From Agrostemma githago (Eukaryota > Streptophyta > Magnoliopsida > Caryophyllales > Caryophyllaceae): a stretch of 64,000 bases of DNA. The position numbers and the translations under genes are program-made. Below the pieces are notes generated by a model. It was not told the DNA's origin and searched no databases. It worked only from the letters and a program-made list of their open reading frames with translations. Each line of letters begins with the position of its first letter. Within the stretch, counting starts at the first letter, position 1. Shown here piece after piece: positions 11,542 to 23,500 of this stretch. The stretch covers positions 52,958,078 through 53,022,077 of the forward strand of contig OY288241.1 in NCBI GenBank assembly GCA_958450325.1, read 5' to 3'.

Positions 11542-11869
11542 ACGACTAATGTTACACTCCCTAGCAATGATCAGTACTTACGCATCACAGTTGCAAACCC
11601 AAGTTTCTCTGAAAATGCTATCAACAAGTCACAAGAACTATTTCATATTTCTCAAAAGCACAACTGATGCAGCCTAAAAGCGAAATAGCCATACTTTGGC
11701 ATGTGCCAGCTGCTTCACACATCAAAACTTCACTTCCTAAAAGCCAAGATTTCATACACACTTTGACAATATATATAAAATGTTTATTCCTTTTATTCAT
11801 ATAATTATAATGATTATATCTCTTGTATATATCGATAATGGCTACTTTGGAGTTATGGAATAAGGACAA

Positions 11870-12754
11870 GTGTGGGGTAGAGTAATATATTCTGGGGTTT
11901 ACGTTTTTGCCATCAACTATAAGGCTGGTGTGTCTTTATGGAACACATTGGTTGTTGAACCGAGCATATATGGTGTTCGGGAGTGTGTTTACATTTTGAC
12001 CTTAAACTCGTGCCTCGCAGAGTAAGACGCCGTCGGGTTGAACTGAGTATTTATGGTGCTCGGGAGGGGTATGCATATTATCTTAAACTAGGGCCACGCA
12101 TTTATAAGTCGCCGTCCTATTATGGTTGAGTAGCCTAGTTAGAGACCGAAGTTTGATTTGTTTGAACTAAGTTCTCGAAGCTAGTTTTAGTATTCTCCTA
12201 GTGAAAGTCTAGCCTTCATCACTAATCCTATCCATAACGTCATTTTGAATATTTTTATTATTATCGATACATTTTGATTTGCAGGTTGGCAAATATTTTA
12301 AGTTTTCTTCTGAAAACTTGTTCTGATTTTATTATTCCAATATTTTAAGTTTTCTCCGAAAGTTTATTTTTATTATACCATTTAATGTTTTTCATTTTAA
12401 TTATTTTTGATATAGTAATACTATTATTTTTCCACATGGTATAATTTGGCTGGGAGAACGTCCGAGTTACTCCCCACTGACGTGACTGTTATGTTTATAA
12501 CATGACAGATATTTGCTACTGGGTTTTGGGTGTGAGCTAGCGAGTAGCGTGGATCCTACTCTTTCTTCATTCATGTTTATTTATGGATGTTTGTAACCCT
12601 GTTTGGAGAATTTTTCTTTTAGCCCTTTTGTAAAAAGTGGCCTCTGTATTGACTGACCGTTCTTTTATTAAAGTATAGAACATCAGTGTGTTTTAATCCC
12701 AAATCTACAGTGTTTCCGCCACTGTATTGCGTTAGAATTTCTAGGGGATTACAC
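11870..12754. other. LTR-like debris with a degenerate internal duplication
   Basis: There is no gene. Around 11952-12042 and 12049-12118 a phrase recurs in diverged form (GTTGAAC-GAG...TATGGTG-TCGGGAG...CTTAAACT...CGCCGTC). The part at 12430-12754 reads like a gypsy LTR 3' portion, but no termini, PBS or duplication could be placed. Element C sequence begins abruptly at 12755. Confidence 0.35.
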
Positions 12755-14084
12755 CATTCCCGGATAACCCACAAAAAGGCGGAAAGAATTTGGCCTAAAG
12801 GTGCAATGGTCATTCGAGCAAGGTCACCTAGAAAACGGGATGCGGGAACCAAGGCCTAACTCCTCCATGGGTGCTCAAGGTGGTCAAATGCAAACCTCGA
12901 AGTAAACCTCTAGTAGAAAAGGTGGACTCAAGCTAAAGGATCAACAAATTCATTGATTAAGAGTCATTCTACTAGATTAAGGTCCAAAATCTATAATGGG
13001 TTATCTACAATGAAAAGTAAACTCTTGCAATAAGTTTGTAATTGGGTTTTCGAAAACATTTAGTCCTAGACACGCTATACAAAAGCAAAAAGGAACACAC
13101 GAAAAAGAAAAAGGCAAATAGAAGAAAACACAAGTAAAGTCATGTACTCCATACTCCATCGACATACAAGCACACAATCAACCACAACACCCAAAATGCT
13201 CACCTCGAGAGCCTCCAATAGCAACAACCTAACTCCTCTACAAAATTAAAGAAAGAAGGAAGGAAGTTACCAAGCGGAGTGCTTTCATAATCTCTTCAAT
13301 TTGCGCTTCAAGGTGGTGGTTACCTGTAAGAGTAGAGAACAAGACCGTACACGGAACATGAAAACATAACGAGAAACAAAAAAAGAAAAGGGAAAGAAAG
13401 GAGAAAAAAGTTTTTGATTTTTCAAATTTTTCGAATTTTTATGGATTTTGAAAAGTTTTTTGGCAAAATAAAAGATAGTAGACTCCTCCCCCACACTAAA
13501 ACTGTACATTGTCCTTAATGGACAAGTAGGGGAAGAACAAAAAAGCCGGAAAAGAAAAATCTTTTTGGGTTTTTAGGATTTTTCAAGTGTTTTTGGATTT
13601 TTCAAAATTTTTGAGAAAAGAAAAAGAAAAAAGAAAATAAAGAAAACGATAAAATAGTGGCGGGCCTAGGTGCAATCACATCACCTAGACCCTAGCCAAG
13701 TGGCTAAGAAGTTGAAAAAGAAGAAAAAGAGAAGAAAAGAAATTAAAACGAAGGGGTGAAAAATTGGGCGTAGGTGTAGTCACGTCACCTAGCCCGGATT
13801 AAGAAAAATTGAGAAAAATTGATTAAAATTTGGATTTTTCAAAAAGGTCAATGGCGTAATCACATCGCCTAAAGACGGGGAGCAAAACCAAGGCCGCTAC
13901 GGCCATAAAAATTGATGAGACAATGGGACAGCTTGCAATTTTGTTAGAGGTAGGACAATCACAATGATTATAAACTGATGAGGCAAGGAACAAGCAACAA
14001 GGAACAAATTCATTTCAAAGATTGATTAAAGACTCACCGACCTAATCTACACACACACAACACCGACCGACTCTGGGGAATAGT
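12755..14084. other. 3' region of the alpha Athila module
   Basis: This is non-coding sequence on the 3' side of the alpha ORF. It is closely matched by 31590-32933 (same phrases, for example CATTCCCGGATAACCCAC at the outer edge, CCACACTAAAACTGTACATTGT and GGCGGGCCTAGGT), so it is one half of a direct duplication. It is rich in A/G tracts and contains several diverged phrases with CACATCACCTAG. Confidence 0.7.
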
Positions 14085-14861
14085 TTAATTTGGGTAATCA
14101 TTTGACGCAAAAGAAACCGTCGGAGACCCGGGTAAGGGTTGTACGCCCTCGGTGGGTTCTAACTCAGAAAGGTTGAATAATGTACGACCCTCGGGTAACC
14201 TATAGTTCGCATACTCCCAAATTTCCATTCCCCCCGATTGGTTTAGTCGGAATTCACCGGGACCTAAGGGTAGGTCCCAATTGTGACAATTATAAATATT
14301 GGTTCGGTGTATGTTGGGGACTATTAAAGCACGGTCATGGCAAATGGAGACGAGGCAATGATCGGGTACATTAAATATCTAAGATGGAAGATAGGCCTCG
14401 TCAAGCCAGACTCGATTATCTAGTGGGATAAGGTGGTCGGTCGCATAACCCAAGTTTTTAGCGACAAGACCTCCACAGTCTACGAAGGGGCGTTGAGCAA
14501 TAATAATTTGATGAAAATGCAACGCTACAACAAGTGGTAGGTCAAGGGGGTTAGGGTTACCAAGCAAAGAGTCAGAAATCAATTGTAAGACGCACACATT
14601 AAGATTAAAAATATTATCGGTAGATGGTATCAAGCAATGGGAGAGTATCTCGGCAAAGTAACGAATAGCGGGGTTACGGATTTCAGCGGTAAAGTTTGAA
14701 TTAGGTTCAAAATCTCATTGACCACATGCTATGCACCGCCAAAGGTCTCTTCTAGAAGCACTAGCTTGAACATCACTCAAAGGTTTACTAATTCCGGTAC
14801 CCGATAAGGGTAGACCTAAGGCTAGGTCGAATTCAGAAACAGTTAAACAATGAGTTCTACA
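14085..14861 (-). pseudogene. Athila ORF (env position), alpha copy, 3' part
   Basis: The C-terminal two thirds of the protein follow on from 31111-30762 across element B. Recognisable stretches include LNVCVLQLISDSLLGNPNPL and VVALHFHQIIIAQRP, almost identical to the beta copy. At least two in-frame stops (near 14702 and 14379) break it. Compared with beta, a segment of about 26 residues is inserted near the C-terminus. The ORF ends at the TAA at 14085-14087. Confidence 0.75.
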
Positions 14862-15831
14862 TGTGGACATGACGTAGGTCCACCCCGACGCGGCGAAGCG
14901 CGGGTTTGGGTAGGCGAATGAATCTCGTGGTAAGATTGTTCTCGGGTTCGAAATTTAAGTCAAAATGGAGTCGCCACCGAATTTTGTGGTTATTCGGAAC
15001 CATACGAGCCCACTCTATGTCGTCATGGGCTACACACAAAGTAAGCCCACTCCGATTTCAGAGTTTATGGGGCTCGTCCCTTTGCATTGCGATACCGATA
15101 CCATCTACACCGGTAATCGTGTAAAGAATGACTCTCGTTCGCCAAGGGTTTCGGACATCCGGAAACCAAAGGTTCTGAGTAAGGGGTGAGGGTACGTGTT
15201 GGGAAGCCCGCGAAGGACACCCAATCCCGCCCGCACATGGCGGCCTCTACTAAGACATCGTTCGTGTTCATGATACGCGCGCTAGTAAAATAATGAAATG
15301 ATATGCAAACAGCGTTTTCGGGCTAAGCATGTGAGTTATTGGTTAACTACGTCATTTAATGCATCTTGAATGTGGTCGAAATAATTTAACATGCGAGGTT
15401 CATTTATAAAAGCGTAAAAGCAAATAATAAATAAAGCTCGAAAAAGGAATAAAAGCGTACAAGCTACACGGGCGGAAATACAACCCGGATTTCACAATAC
15501 GACATAAACAAAATAACGTAAAGATAAAAAACGGACCCGTATGAAAGCTAGACCGCGAAATATGTAGATGGACTACTCCGCTTAAATACGTATTATGTTA
15601 CGTATTAAGCAAAGGACGGAGATATGAGATTGTGGCGTGTTGCTAGCCTAGTCTCACATTCCGTAGTCTCGTCCCGACTTATCACGTAAAAGTGGTCAAA
15701 GTCGTTCTACGTGTCGTGGCATGTGTAACGTTTCGAAAAATGATGAAGGGTCGGTCAATGGTCTAAAGTCGATGAGGACGGGGCTCGGAATATGTGTCCA
15801 AGCCTTCGGGTTTCTGAGTTGCCAGACCCAC

Positions 15832-16015
15832 TCGACCGAGTCATTGATTGACTCGACCGAGTGCGCCATTAACGTGGCTACTGCCCATATTTTGGGGGGT
15901 TACTCGATCGAGTGCCTTATGGCACTCGGTCGAGTGCATCATTAATGGGGCTACTGCCCTGTTTTTGGGGTGCAACTCGGTCGAGTGGCCTATAGCACTC
16001 GGTCGAGTGCCCCCT
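15832..16015. repeat. ACTCGRYCGAGT palindrome cluster in the 3' LTR (downstream group)
   Basis: Six copies of a 12-bp palindrome with a variable centre (ACTCGACCGAGT, ACTCGATCGAGT, ACTCGGTCGAGT) occur in pairs, often extended to CACTCG..CGAGTG. The same cluster is at 29155-29338 in the 5' LTR. It lies downstream of the LTR TATA box in the sense of transcription. Confidence 0.92.
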
Positions 16016-16913
16016 GTACGAGCATTGATTTGCTCGGTTTTATGACTTGAAATCGATGATCGGCCGAGCCAAATACAAATATTGCACGATTTGTATTCGA
16101 CTTGGCCTCCGGTACTATAATCGTGTATGAACGATTATAATACCGTCACCGGAGTTTTTATGAAAACGTTTGTGTTAGATTACGAAACTTTGAATTAGTA
16201 ACGAGATGCATCCCTCTACGTCACGACATCGAAACTAACCCTTTCGAGTTATGTGATGTCGGTATTCGTGTCAACGGGTCTCGTACCAATTATGAAAATG
16301 GAGTTAAATATGTTCAACTACGACGAATCACGATCACGTCACGCCCTTGAGTACATTGGGGCGGGGCTCCTCAAAAGGGCTCCACCTCCGTCGTTGCTCG
16401 TAAAGGGATTAGACGGATCGAATGTGATTATCGTAGTTCAACATTTCAAAACCGACTTTTGATGTTAATATTATATACGCGGTATTATTAGAGTTAGTAA
16501 CGATATATAAAAAAGGATGCAAAGTTAGAAATGCGAAAAGATGAAAAAAGTTAGTGTATGTGTACGTGTTACTACGATACAACGATATAAAAATGTGCAT
16601 AGAAACGATATTTAAAAGAGATTAAAAAAAAGGAGTTTAGAACACCCTCAACGTACATGCTAGTATGGACCTCGGAAACGGACTCGTGAACAGCGACAAA
16701 GCTTGGGAGTATCGAGGATGCACGCGAGTTACGGTGTGTATGGATATGTATGTGTATATGTCGGTTTATCGAGGGACTATAACTCGGTTTTTTTGATGTG
16801 TTTGACTTAGGGTTTCTAAGGTTTGTAAGGTGGGATGTAGGGTTGGAATGTGACTGAAAAATGTAGGGCAAAGAGATGGTGAAAAGTCCCTTCAATGCAT
16901 GGGAATGAGTCGG

Positions 16914-16921
16914 TATTTATA
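16914..16921 (-). promoter_or_regulatory. TATA box of the element B 3' LTR
   Basis: TATAAATA on the minus strand in the context GCCTATAAATACC. The same box is at 30237-30244 in the 5' LTR, where it would drive gag-pol. Confidence 0.6.
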
Positions 16922-16945
16922 GGCATTTTGCCACGACCTAGGGGC

Positions 16946-17055
16946 ACTCGATCGAGTGGCCCTGGTGCACTCGATCGAGTGCCTTTGAAAACGGGCCAAG
17001 CCCAATTCAAGACGCTCCACTCGACCGAGTGGGCAATCCACTCGATCGAGTGGAT
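16946..17055. repeat. ACTCGATCGAGT palindromes just upstream of the LTR TATA box
   Basis: Four copies in two pairs (CACTCGATCGAGTG, CACTCGACCGAGTG) lie about 25-135 bp upstream of the TATA box on the minus strand. The 5' LTR copy is at 30269-30378. The position suggests a promoter-proximal binding array. Confidence 0.9.
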
Positions 17056-17438
17056 CAACGTGGTTGAGATAAATAAGGCAAGGAAATCTTGCTTGTTTTG
17101 ACTTGATTTTTTTGAATTTGATTTGTGCGCCTAAATGAACTTGGCTGATTTATGAGACGGTTTCGTCTTTGACCGGGTTTTGACCCGGTCGCCAAAAGAC
17201 GGGAAATATTTTTGGTGTCGGTTTTGGCCCAAATTAGTCTTATTTGACTCGGGACGATCCACTGGGCCTGAATTTGAGGTCTGTTTTGTGAGATTTTTAC
17301 TCCGCTAAAAGTCCATGTCGGATATTATGAATTTCGTGTCCGAGTCCGAGTATACTAGTCACGTTGACGTCCAATCATCATCGGGTGTTTTTTGGAGACT
17401 ACCATAGACACGTGGCAGTCAAAATGCGGGTGTCTACA

Positions 17439-17451
17439 GAGCCCCCACTCT
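17439..17451 (-). promoter_or_regulatory. polypurine tract of element B
   Basis: The minus strand reads AGAGTGGGGGCTC immediately before the 3' LTR start TGTAGACA. This is the plus-strand primer site expected for an LTR retrotransposon, and it is identical to the tract at 56484-56496 in element E. Confidence 0.85.
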
Positions 17452-18171
17452 GACTGAGGCTTGGACAAGGCGAAAGTCAGAGTAGCTACCAAGCCCGTTA
17501 AGACCTGGTAGACTTCCGGTCGGGTCGTTTATAGTCCGGTAGACTCGCGTGAAGGGCTCGCCAGCCATAAGTAAAGGGTCATACCTGTCCTGATGATGAT
17601 AGCTGTGCGGGGAGTTGGACTCGTAGCATAAGTCCTGGGCGTGACTGTACGTGGGCCCATCCCATACGATTCCGGAAAAAATGCCGCCTCGGGCGTTCCG
17701 CTGGGGAAGTGTGTGAGCTGTACGAGCTTGCTTTTGAAGCTTTGAGTCGTATTCGGGCTGACGATGATACTCCGTGGGGAGTAAAGCTTGCCTCTTTTGG
17801 GAAGTAGGTGTACCCGTATGCCGACACATCGTACTTCGGATGTAGCATACCGGGGAAACGCTAACTCCGTTGGGGAAATCAAATAGTTTTGCGGGGACTT
17901 GCCTCTTGAAGTCTGGGGTGTACCTGTATGCTGACACATAACAATTTGCATGTAACATGTAGGTAAAATGTTGACTCTCGCTGGGGAGAAAAAGATTGAA
18001 AATTTTGGAAAGGCAAAAATTTGACGCGAAGAAAATTTTAGAAAATATTAGGAAAGCTCGGGACAGCTTGATTCCTATTCTGGGTTCAAGTTTGAAATCA
18101 GGCCTGCATGCGCATGGGGCCCAGCTGGATGAGGAGGCAGTAGCAGTTAGGTTTCTGTTAGGTTTCTCCAT
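17452..18171. other. spacer between 3' LTR and antisense gene of element B
   Basis: No gene is supported. It contains a diverged pair of phrases around 17805-17850 and 17920-17960 (GTA-CCGTATGC-GACACAT / GTACCTGTATGCTGACACAT) and is the upstream region of the antisense gene. Confidence 0.45.
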
Positions 18172-18179
18172 TATAAATA
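18172..18179 (+). promoter_or_regulatory. TATA box of the antisense gene of element B
   Basis: TATAAATA, 98 bp before the ATG at 18277. Element E has CTATATATAG at 55945-55936, about 120 bp before its own ATG. A TATA box at the same place in two diverged elements suggests that the antisense gene has its own promoter. Confidence 0.6.
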
Positions 18180-18276
18180 TAGGAGATTCCTACTTCAGTT
18201 TCTGCATCACAACTCAAATTCTCCTTTTCCTTTCTCAAAATCTTGTAGACTTTTAAGAAAGCTAAAAATTCCTATT

Positions 18277-20123
18277 ATGGGCATCGATCACTTGACTGCC
18301 ATGCTTCTCGCCTGGTCCCAATACTTTCGGGACGAGGAGAAGGTTAGGCTAACTCAAATGGGGATAGTCAATCTGTTCCCCTTCCAACGTCTAATAGTGG
18401 ATTCGCACTTTCTGGACGCCTGTCTGTCGTTTTGGGATACCACCCATCACGTGTTTGCATTCCCGAGGGGCGAGATGTGCCCCTTGCCCGAGGAGATTAC
18501 TGCTATTGGTGGTTGGAGCTTTACTGCCCAGCCAGCTATCCCTCCGTTCTACCCGGATCCAAGGAGGCGGTTGAGGGAATTTTTGGGTCTGTCTCATGCT
18601 GAGACAAACCGAATGGTGCAGGGGGATAACGTCTCCCTATTCGACCTGGCCGATAAGTTCATGAACCCTCGAGATGTAAGGGCTACCCCTGCTCATAGGC
18701 GTAGGGCATTTGCCTTTTGCATGCTGCATTGTTACGTATTCGAAGGGTTGATGGATCTTGACTCATGCATGGGTCAAATCAGACTGATCGGAGTGGTTGA
18801 CCAGATGGAGACTGGTCATAGCCCTGCTTGGCTAGCCACGGGGGAAATTATTATGGGGCTGGATGCTCGACGGCTTGACCCAACTCGGCGGCTGACGGGA
18901 AGCACCCGTATTCTTCAAGTGTGTACCTTGAATTTTTTTTTTTTTTTTTTTTTACGTTTCACGCGAATTTTCTGATCTTCGTAAGTCACTCGATCGAGTG
19001 GACCTGTCACTCGATCGAGTGACACTTATGTCGTGCTACTGCCTGTTTTTTACAGGCTTACTCGATCGAGTCAGATTTTGCACTCGATCGAGTGGCACTC
19101 GATCCCGACTACGGCTTGTTTTTGACAAGCTTACTCGATCGAGTCAGATTTTGTACTCGATCGAGTGGGCTGTAGCGAATTGCTCCGTTGCTTATGAAGT
19201 TCGTATATGCTTTTCAGATATGGTTGTCGGAACGACTGTCAATCATAGAGACTCCTCCGAGCATTTCCAATTATCGGAGTAGTCAGATCAGCTCTAGGAG
19301 GCGGAAGATAAGCTCGAGTCACCAGATAAACCGAGCTTACTGGGATGAAGAACTGGTATTCCACGGGGGTCCTTTGATCAGGTGGACCGTTGCTTGGTGG
19401 TTCCTGTCGAAGCTAACTGGATTGGCCAAGAGGGACCAAGCCCGATATCTGACGATCTTGTCCCTAGACTGGACGGTTCATATTTATCCGGACCGCCTCC
19501 TAAGGCAGTTCGGTTCATCTCAGCGCATCCCTGAGAAGGAAGCCATTATTAGCGTCCCGCTCCAATTGACGGACGCTATGTGCGACACTTGGTTGCAACG
19601 ATGGTTCACTCGTCCCACATGGACGATACCTAGCCCTTGCCAATCTGCTTGGGTATCGCGGGCTTATCAGAAGTGGACCACTGAAGAGTCCGAGGAAGCT
19701 CGAAAGGCCTTAAAAGTTGACGAGGCCATCGAATTGGTGCAGCGCGAGTCGGTGAAGGATAACAGAGAGCTCTTCGCCGGGGAAGACACTCCTGGAGCTA
19801 AAGTCCGGGAAGAATCGGGTCATAAGTCACATACTAAGACTCGATCTAAAGAAGTCGGTTCTAGCAGTACTCGGGGGCAGACCGACTTGGAACGACGACT
19901 TGGGCCGAGGTTGGCAGTCCGGGACCGACTTGGTCCGCGCGACCGACTCCCTGAGCCCGTTAGGGCCCGACTTGGGCCTATCGAGGTGATAGAGGACTCG
20001 GGCTCACACAATCGAGCCCGAGCTAGAGAAGTTCCCGTAGTGATTAGGGAGCGTTCTCCTCCGCGTCGTCGTCAGTGGACGGCTAGGGATGCTAAAGACA
20101 AGGGGAAGGGCAAGATGCCCTGA
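18277..20123 (+). CDS. spliced antisense gene of element B, plant-mobile-domain-like
   Basis: Two exons, 18277-18918 and 19218-20123, encode about 515 residues on the strand opposite gag-pol. The intron has a GT donor (CTTCAA/GTGTGT) and an AG acceptor (TTTTCAG/ATATGG), and joins STRILQ to IWLSERL. Element E has the same junction (LLQ to IWLYERL). Exon 1 carries FWDTTHHVFAFPRGEMCPLP followed by EEITAIGG, which resembles the start of plant mobile (MAIN-like, aminotransferase-like) or DUF7745-type domains. The L-L-Q-x-W-x-x-E-R phrase formed by splicing also fits that group. The C-terminus is basic and Arg/Lys/Pro-rich (RERSPPRRRQ, KGKGKMP), suggesting nucleic-acid or nuclear targeting. No stop breaks it. 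It converges with gag-pol, 394 bp apart. The domain name is tentative; the exon structure is strong. Confidence 0.8.
18919..19217 (+). repeat. intron of the antisense gene, carrying ACTCGATCGAGT palindromes
   Basis: After a T-rich tract of about 20 bases the intron holds at least six ACTCGATCGAGT palindromes (18988-19168), several as CACTCGATCGAGTGG or TTACTCGATCGAGTCAG. This is the same word as in the LTRs of the element. The corresponding intron of element E (55171-54947) holds three copies. Confidence 0.88.
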
Positions 20124-20517
20124 AGGCCGAGTCCTTTAGCTTTACTATTATTTAAGTATTATTATTATTTTTATTGTGTGCCCTTTTTTTTTGTATTTTT
20201 TTGAATTCCTGCAATTTGTAATTTTCCGAGTTTATCGGGATATATTTTTTTTTGAATTAATAAAAGAAGTTTATTATTAAACCGCTCCTGTCTTTTCTTG
20301 ATTGCATTGGTTGTACCCTTTTGAGGGGCTGCCTACGTATCCGCAATTAGCAGAATCAAACCAAACGTAGTTCAGGCCCAAGAAATTTGCAATCTCGAAT
20401 TACACCAAGACTATTGGTTCAAGATGTTTATGACAGTAGAATAAGTAATTCTAGCTCATTGACTTGCTTTTGTAAAAAATGATTTTGATAAAATTTGCTA
20501 ATGACATTGAGAAATGG
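20124..20517. other. convergent intergenic spacer of element B
   Basis: AT-rich spacer between the stop of the antisense gene and the stop of gag-pol. AATAAA at about 20259 on the plus strand could polyadenylate the antisense transcript. Otherwise nothing is supported. Element E has the matching spacer at 52001-52396. Confidence 0.5.
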
Positions 20518-23500
20518 TTAAGGGTAGTAACGCTTCAGCTGGTCCAGGTTGGTTGGGTTGACAAACTCGTTCCCGTCCAGGTCCGTCAGCATCACTGCTC
20601 CCCCCGATAGGATCTTCTTCACCAGATATGGCCCAGCCCAATTGGGTTTGAATTTTCCCCTTGGGTCAACCGGTAGTAGAGCCCGAATAGACTTAAGGAC
20701 TAGATCGCCCTCCCTGATGTGTCTGGGTCTTACTCTCTTGTTGAAGGCCCGTTGGATCCTCTTCTGGTAGATTTGGATATTATTGAGAGCACGAGACCGT
20801 CGTTCATCTAGTAAAACCAGTGAGTCATATCGTGCTCGTACCCAGTCAGCTTCGGGTACTTGGCTTTCTAGCAGAATTCTGAGGGACGGTACCTCCAACT
20901 CGACGGGCTGGACAGCTTCCATCCCATAGGTTAGGTAATATGGCGTTGCCCCGGTTGCGGTGCGAATTGACGTCCGGTACCCCCATAGGGCAAAAGGTAT
21001 TTTGTCGGGCCAATCCCGGTAATTATCAGCCATCTTTTTGAGTATGGTGACAATTGTTTTATTGGCTGCCTCCACTGCTCCATTGCTTTGGGGACGGTAA
21101 GGCGAGGACGTGTGCCTTTGAATTTTATATTTAGTCAGCAAGGCTGCGGTCTCAGCTTGAAAATGAGTCCCGTGATCACTGATAAATTCATGCGGGATTC
21201 CATACCGACATATTATCTTGTTTTGGATAAACTTAGCGACATGCTTGGCAGTGAGAATGCGATATGATTCAGCTTCGACCCATTTGGTGAAGTAGTCGAT
21301 AGCTACCAAAATGAAGCAGTGCCCGCCAGTACCAGAGGGATTTATTTTCCCGATTATGTCGATACCCCACGTTGAGAATGGCCAGGGTGACGTCATGGTA
21401 TAGAGTAGCGATGACGGCATATGTTGCACATTGCCAAAGATTTGACAGTTATGACAATGTTTGACATACGACCGGCAATCGGCTTCCATGGTATTCCAGT
21501 AATAACCGAGCCTCATGATTTTCCGGACCAGCATGTGGGCATTCATATGTGGGCCGTTTTCACCGTCATGGACTTCGGCCATAACCTTTTCAGTCTTGTA
21601 TTTGTCAACACAAAGGAGAAGAGCCCCCTGTGCCGTCTTTTTATACAGTTGTCCGTCGTCGGTGCGGATGAACCGGGTGGCTAGCCTCCGTAAGGCTTTC
21701 TTGGCTCGACCTTCCGTCCCGGGAGGATATTCTCCGTTTGTTAGGTACGTTAACACGGCTTGGTACCACGGGTCGGGATCGGTTAACTCAATGTCTTCGA
21801 TGTCGCAGATGTATGCTGGCTCGGACCGTCTTTCGACGCAAATCGGCATACTGGTCACGTGGTCGGGAATATTTAACAGGGATGCCAATTTCGAAAGTGC
21901 ATCCGCAAACTGATTCTCTTCCCGGGGTAGGTATATGTACTCTACCTTTTGGAATTGCTTCTCGAGATCCCGTACTCGTGCCTGGTAGGCCACGAGATTA
22001 GCATTTCGAGTTTTCCATTTTTGAAGTGCTTGGTTAATGACCAAGGATGAATCACCATGTACCCGGAGATTTGTGATCCCCAGATTGGCGGCGGCTTGTA
22101 GCCCGTAAATGCATGCTTCGTACTCTGCTGCATTATTAGTAACATCAAAGTCCAGTTTGATGGAGACGGGAGTATGTTCCCCTTTTGGTGAAATTAGGAG
22201 GATCCCGACTCCGAACCCTCGAAAATTAGATGCACCATCGAAGTATAAATCCCAAGTTTCAGTATCAGTATGGAAAATATCTTCGTCCGGGAAGGACCAG
22301 GTATCGGTGTGTCCTTCTTCGGTTACCGGGCTGTCAGCGAGGAATTCAGCTACCACCCGTCCCTTAATGGCCTTTAATGGCACAAATTTTAGGTCGAACT
22401 CTGCCAACATTAAAGTCCATCTAGAAATTCGGCCATTGAGGATTGGTTTTTCGAAGAGGTATTTGATGGGGTCCATCTTGGATAGGACATGGACCTCGTA
22501 ACTGAGCATATAATGTCGGAGTTTCTTGGTGGCCCAGACTAAAGCCAAACACGTCTTTTCGAGCATGGTATATTTGCAGTCATACTCTAAAAACTTTTTG
22601 CTGATGTAGTAAATGGCTCTTTCTTCGGAGTCAACTGTCTGAGCCAGCATAGCCCCCATGGCTGTCTCGGTCGTCGTTAGGTATAACGACAGAGGCAAAC
22701 CGGGTTGAGGTGACATTAAGACTGGCGGTGCAGACAGAATTTCTTTGATTTTGTCGAAAGCGGTTTGGCACTTGTCATCCCATAGTACCCGTTCTCCCAC
22801 TTTCAGCTTCTTGAAAATTGGCTCACACACCATGGTTAACTTGGAAATGAACCGACTAATGTACTGGACTTTCCCGAGAAATCCCCTTATTTCTTTTTCG
22901 GTTCTAGGGGCTTGCATCTCGGTAATGGCTTTGATTTTAGCTGGGTCGACCTCGATACCTCGTTGGCTAACGATATGACCCAGTAATTTGCCTGATGTTA
23001 CCCCGAAACTGCACTTTTGAGGGTTTAGCCTCATGTTGTATTTGCGCAATCGGGTGAAGAATTTTCTTAGGGCGGTGATGTGACCGTCCCGTTCTTTGGA
23101 TTTAACGATCATGTCGTCCACATAAACTTCTACCTCTTTATGCATCATGTCGTGTAATAAAGTGGTAGCGGTCCTTTGGTATGTGGCCCCGGCATTAATG
23201 AGACCGAATGGCATGACGGTGTAGCAGTAAGTACCCCAAGGTGTGGTGAAGGTGGTCTTACTCATATCTTCTTCCGCCATCTTGATCTGATTATATCCGG
23301 CATATCCGTCCATGAATGATAGAAGGGCATGATCGGCCGTGTTATCCACCAGTATATCGATGTGTGGTAACGGAAAATCATCCTTCGGGCTTGCTTTGTT
23401 AAGATCCCGAAAATCTACGCATACCCGCACCTTACCGTCCTTTTTAGGAACCGGTACGATGTTTGCCACCCAGTCCGGGTACTCGGACACTTGTATGAAG

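Larger units (their letters stand above)
14862..17438 (-). repeat. element B 3' LTR
   Basis: The element is on the minus strand, so this is the 3' LTR. It matches 28185-30761 base for base wherever compared, with differences noticed only near 17266 (T/C) and 17429 (G/A). Open frames within it (for example 15721-15945 and 16253-16462) have no family features and recur identically in the other LTR, so they are not called as genes. Confidence 0.95.

Noticed and set aside
15832..16015. CRISPR-like array of regularly repeated palindromes
   Set aside because: The repeats are 12 bp, irregularly spaced and in a plant retrotransposon LTR; no spacers or cas genes.
15721..16045. Small plus-strand open frames inside the element B LTR
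   Set aside because: They repeat identically in the other LTR, consist partly of palindrome words, and match no family; they are chance frames in non-coding LTR sequence.
18277..20123. Host plant-mobile-domain gene trapped by chance between LTRs
   Set aside because: The same gene with the same exon borders lies at the same place in element E, so it belongs to the element family.
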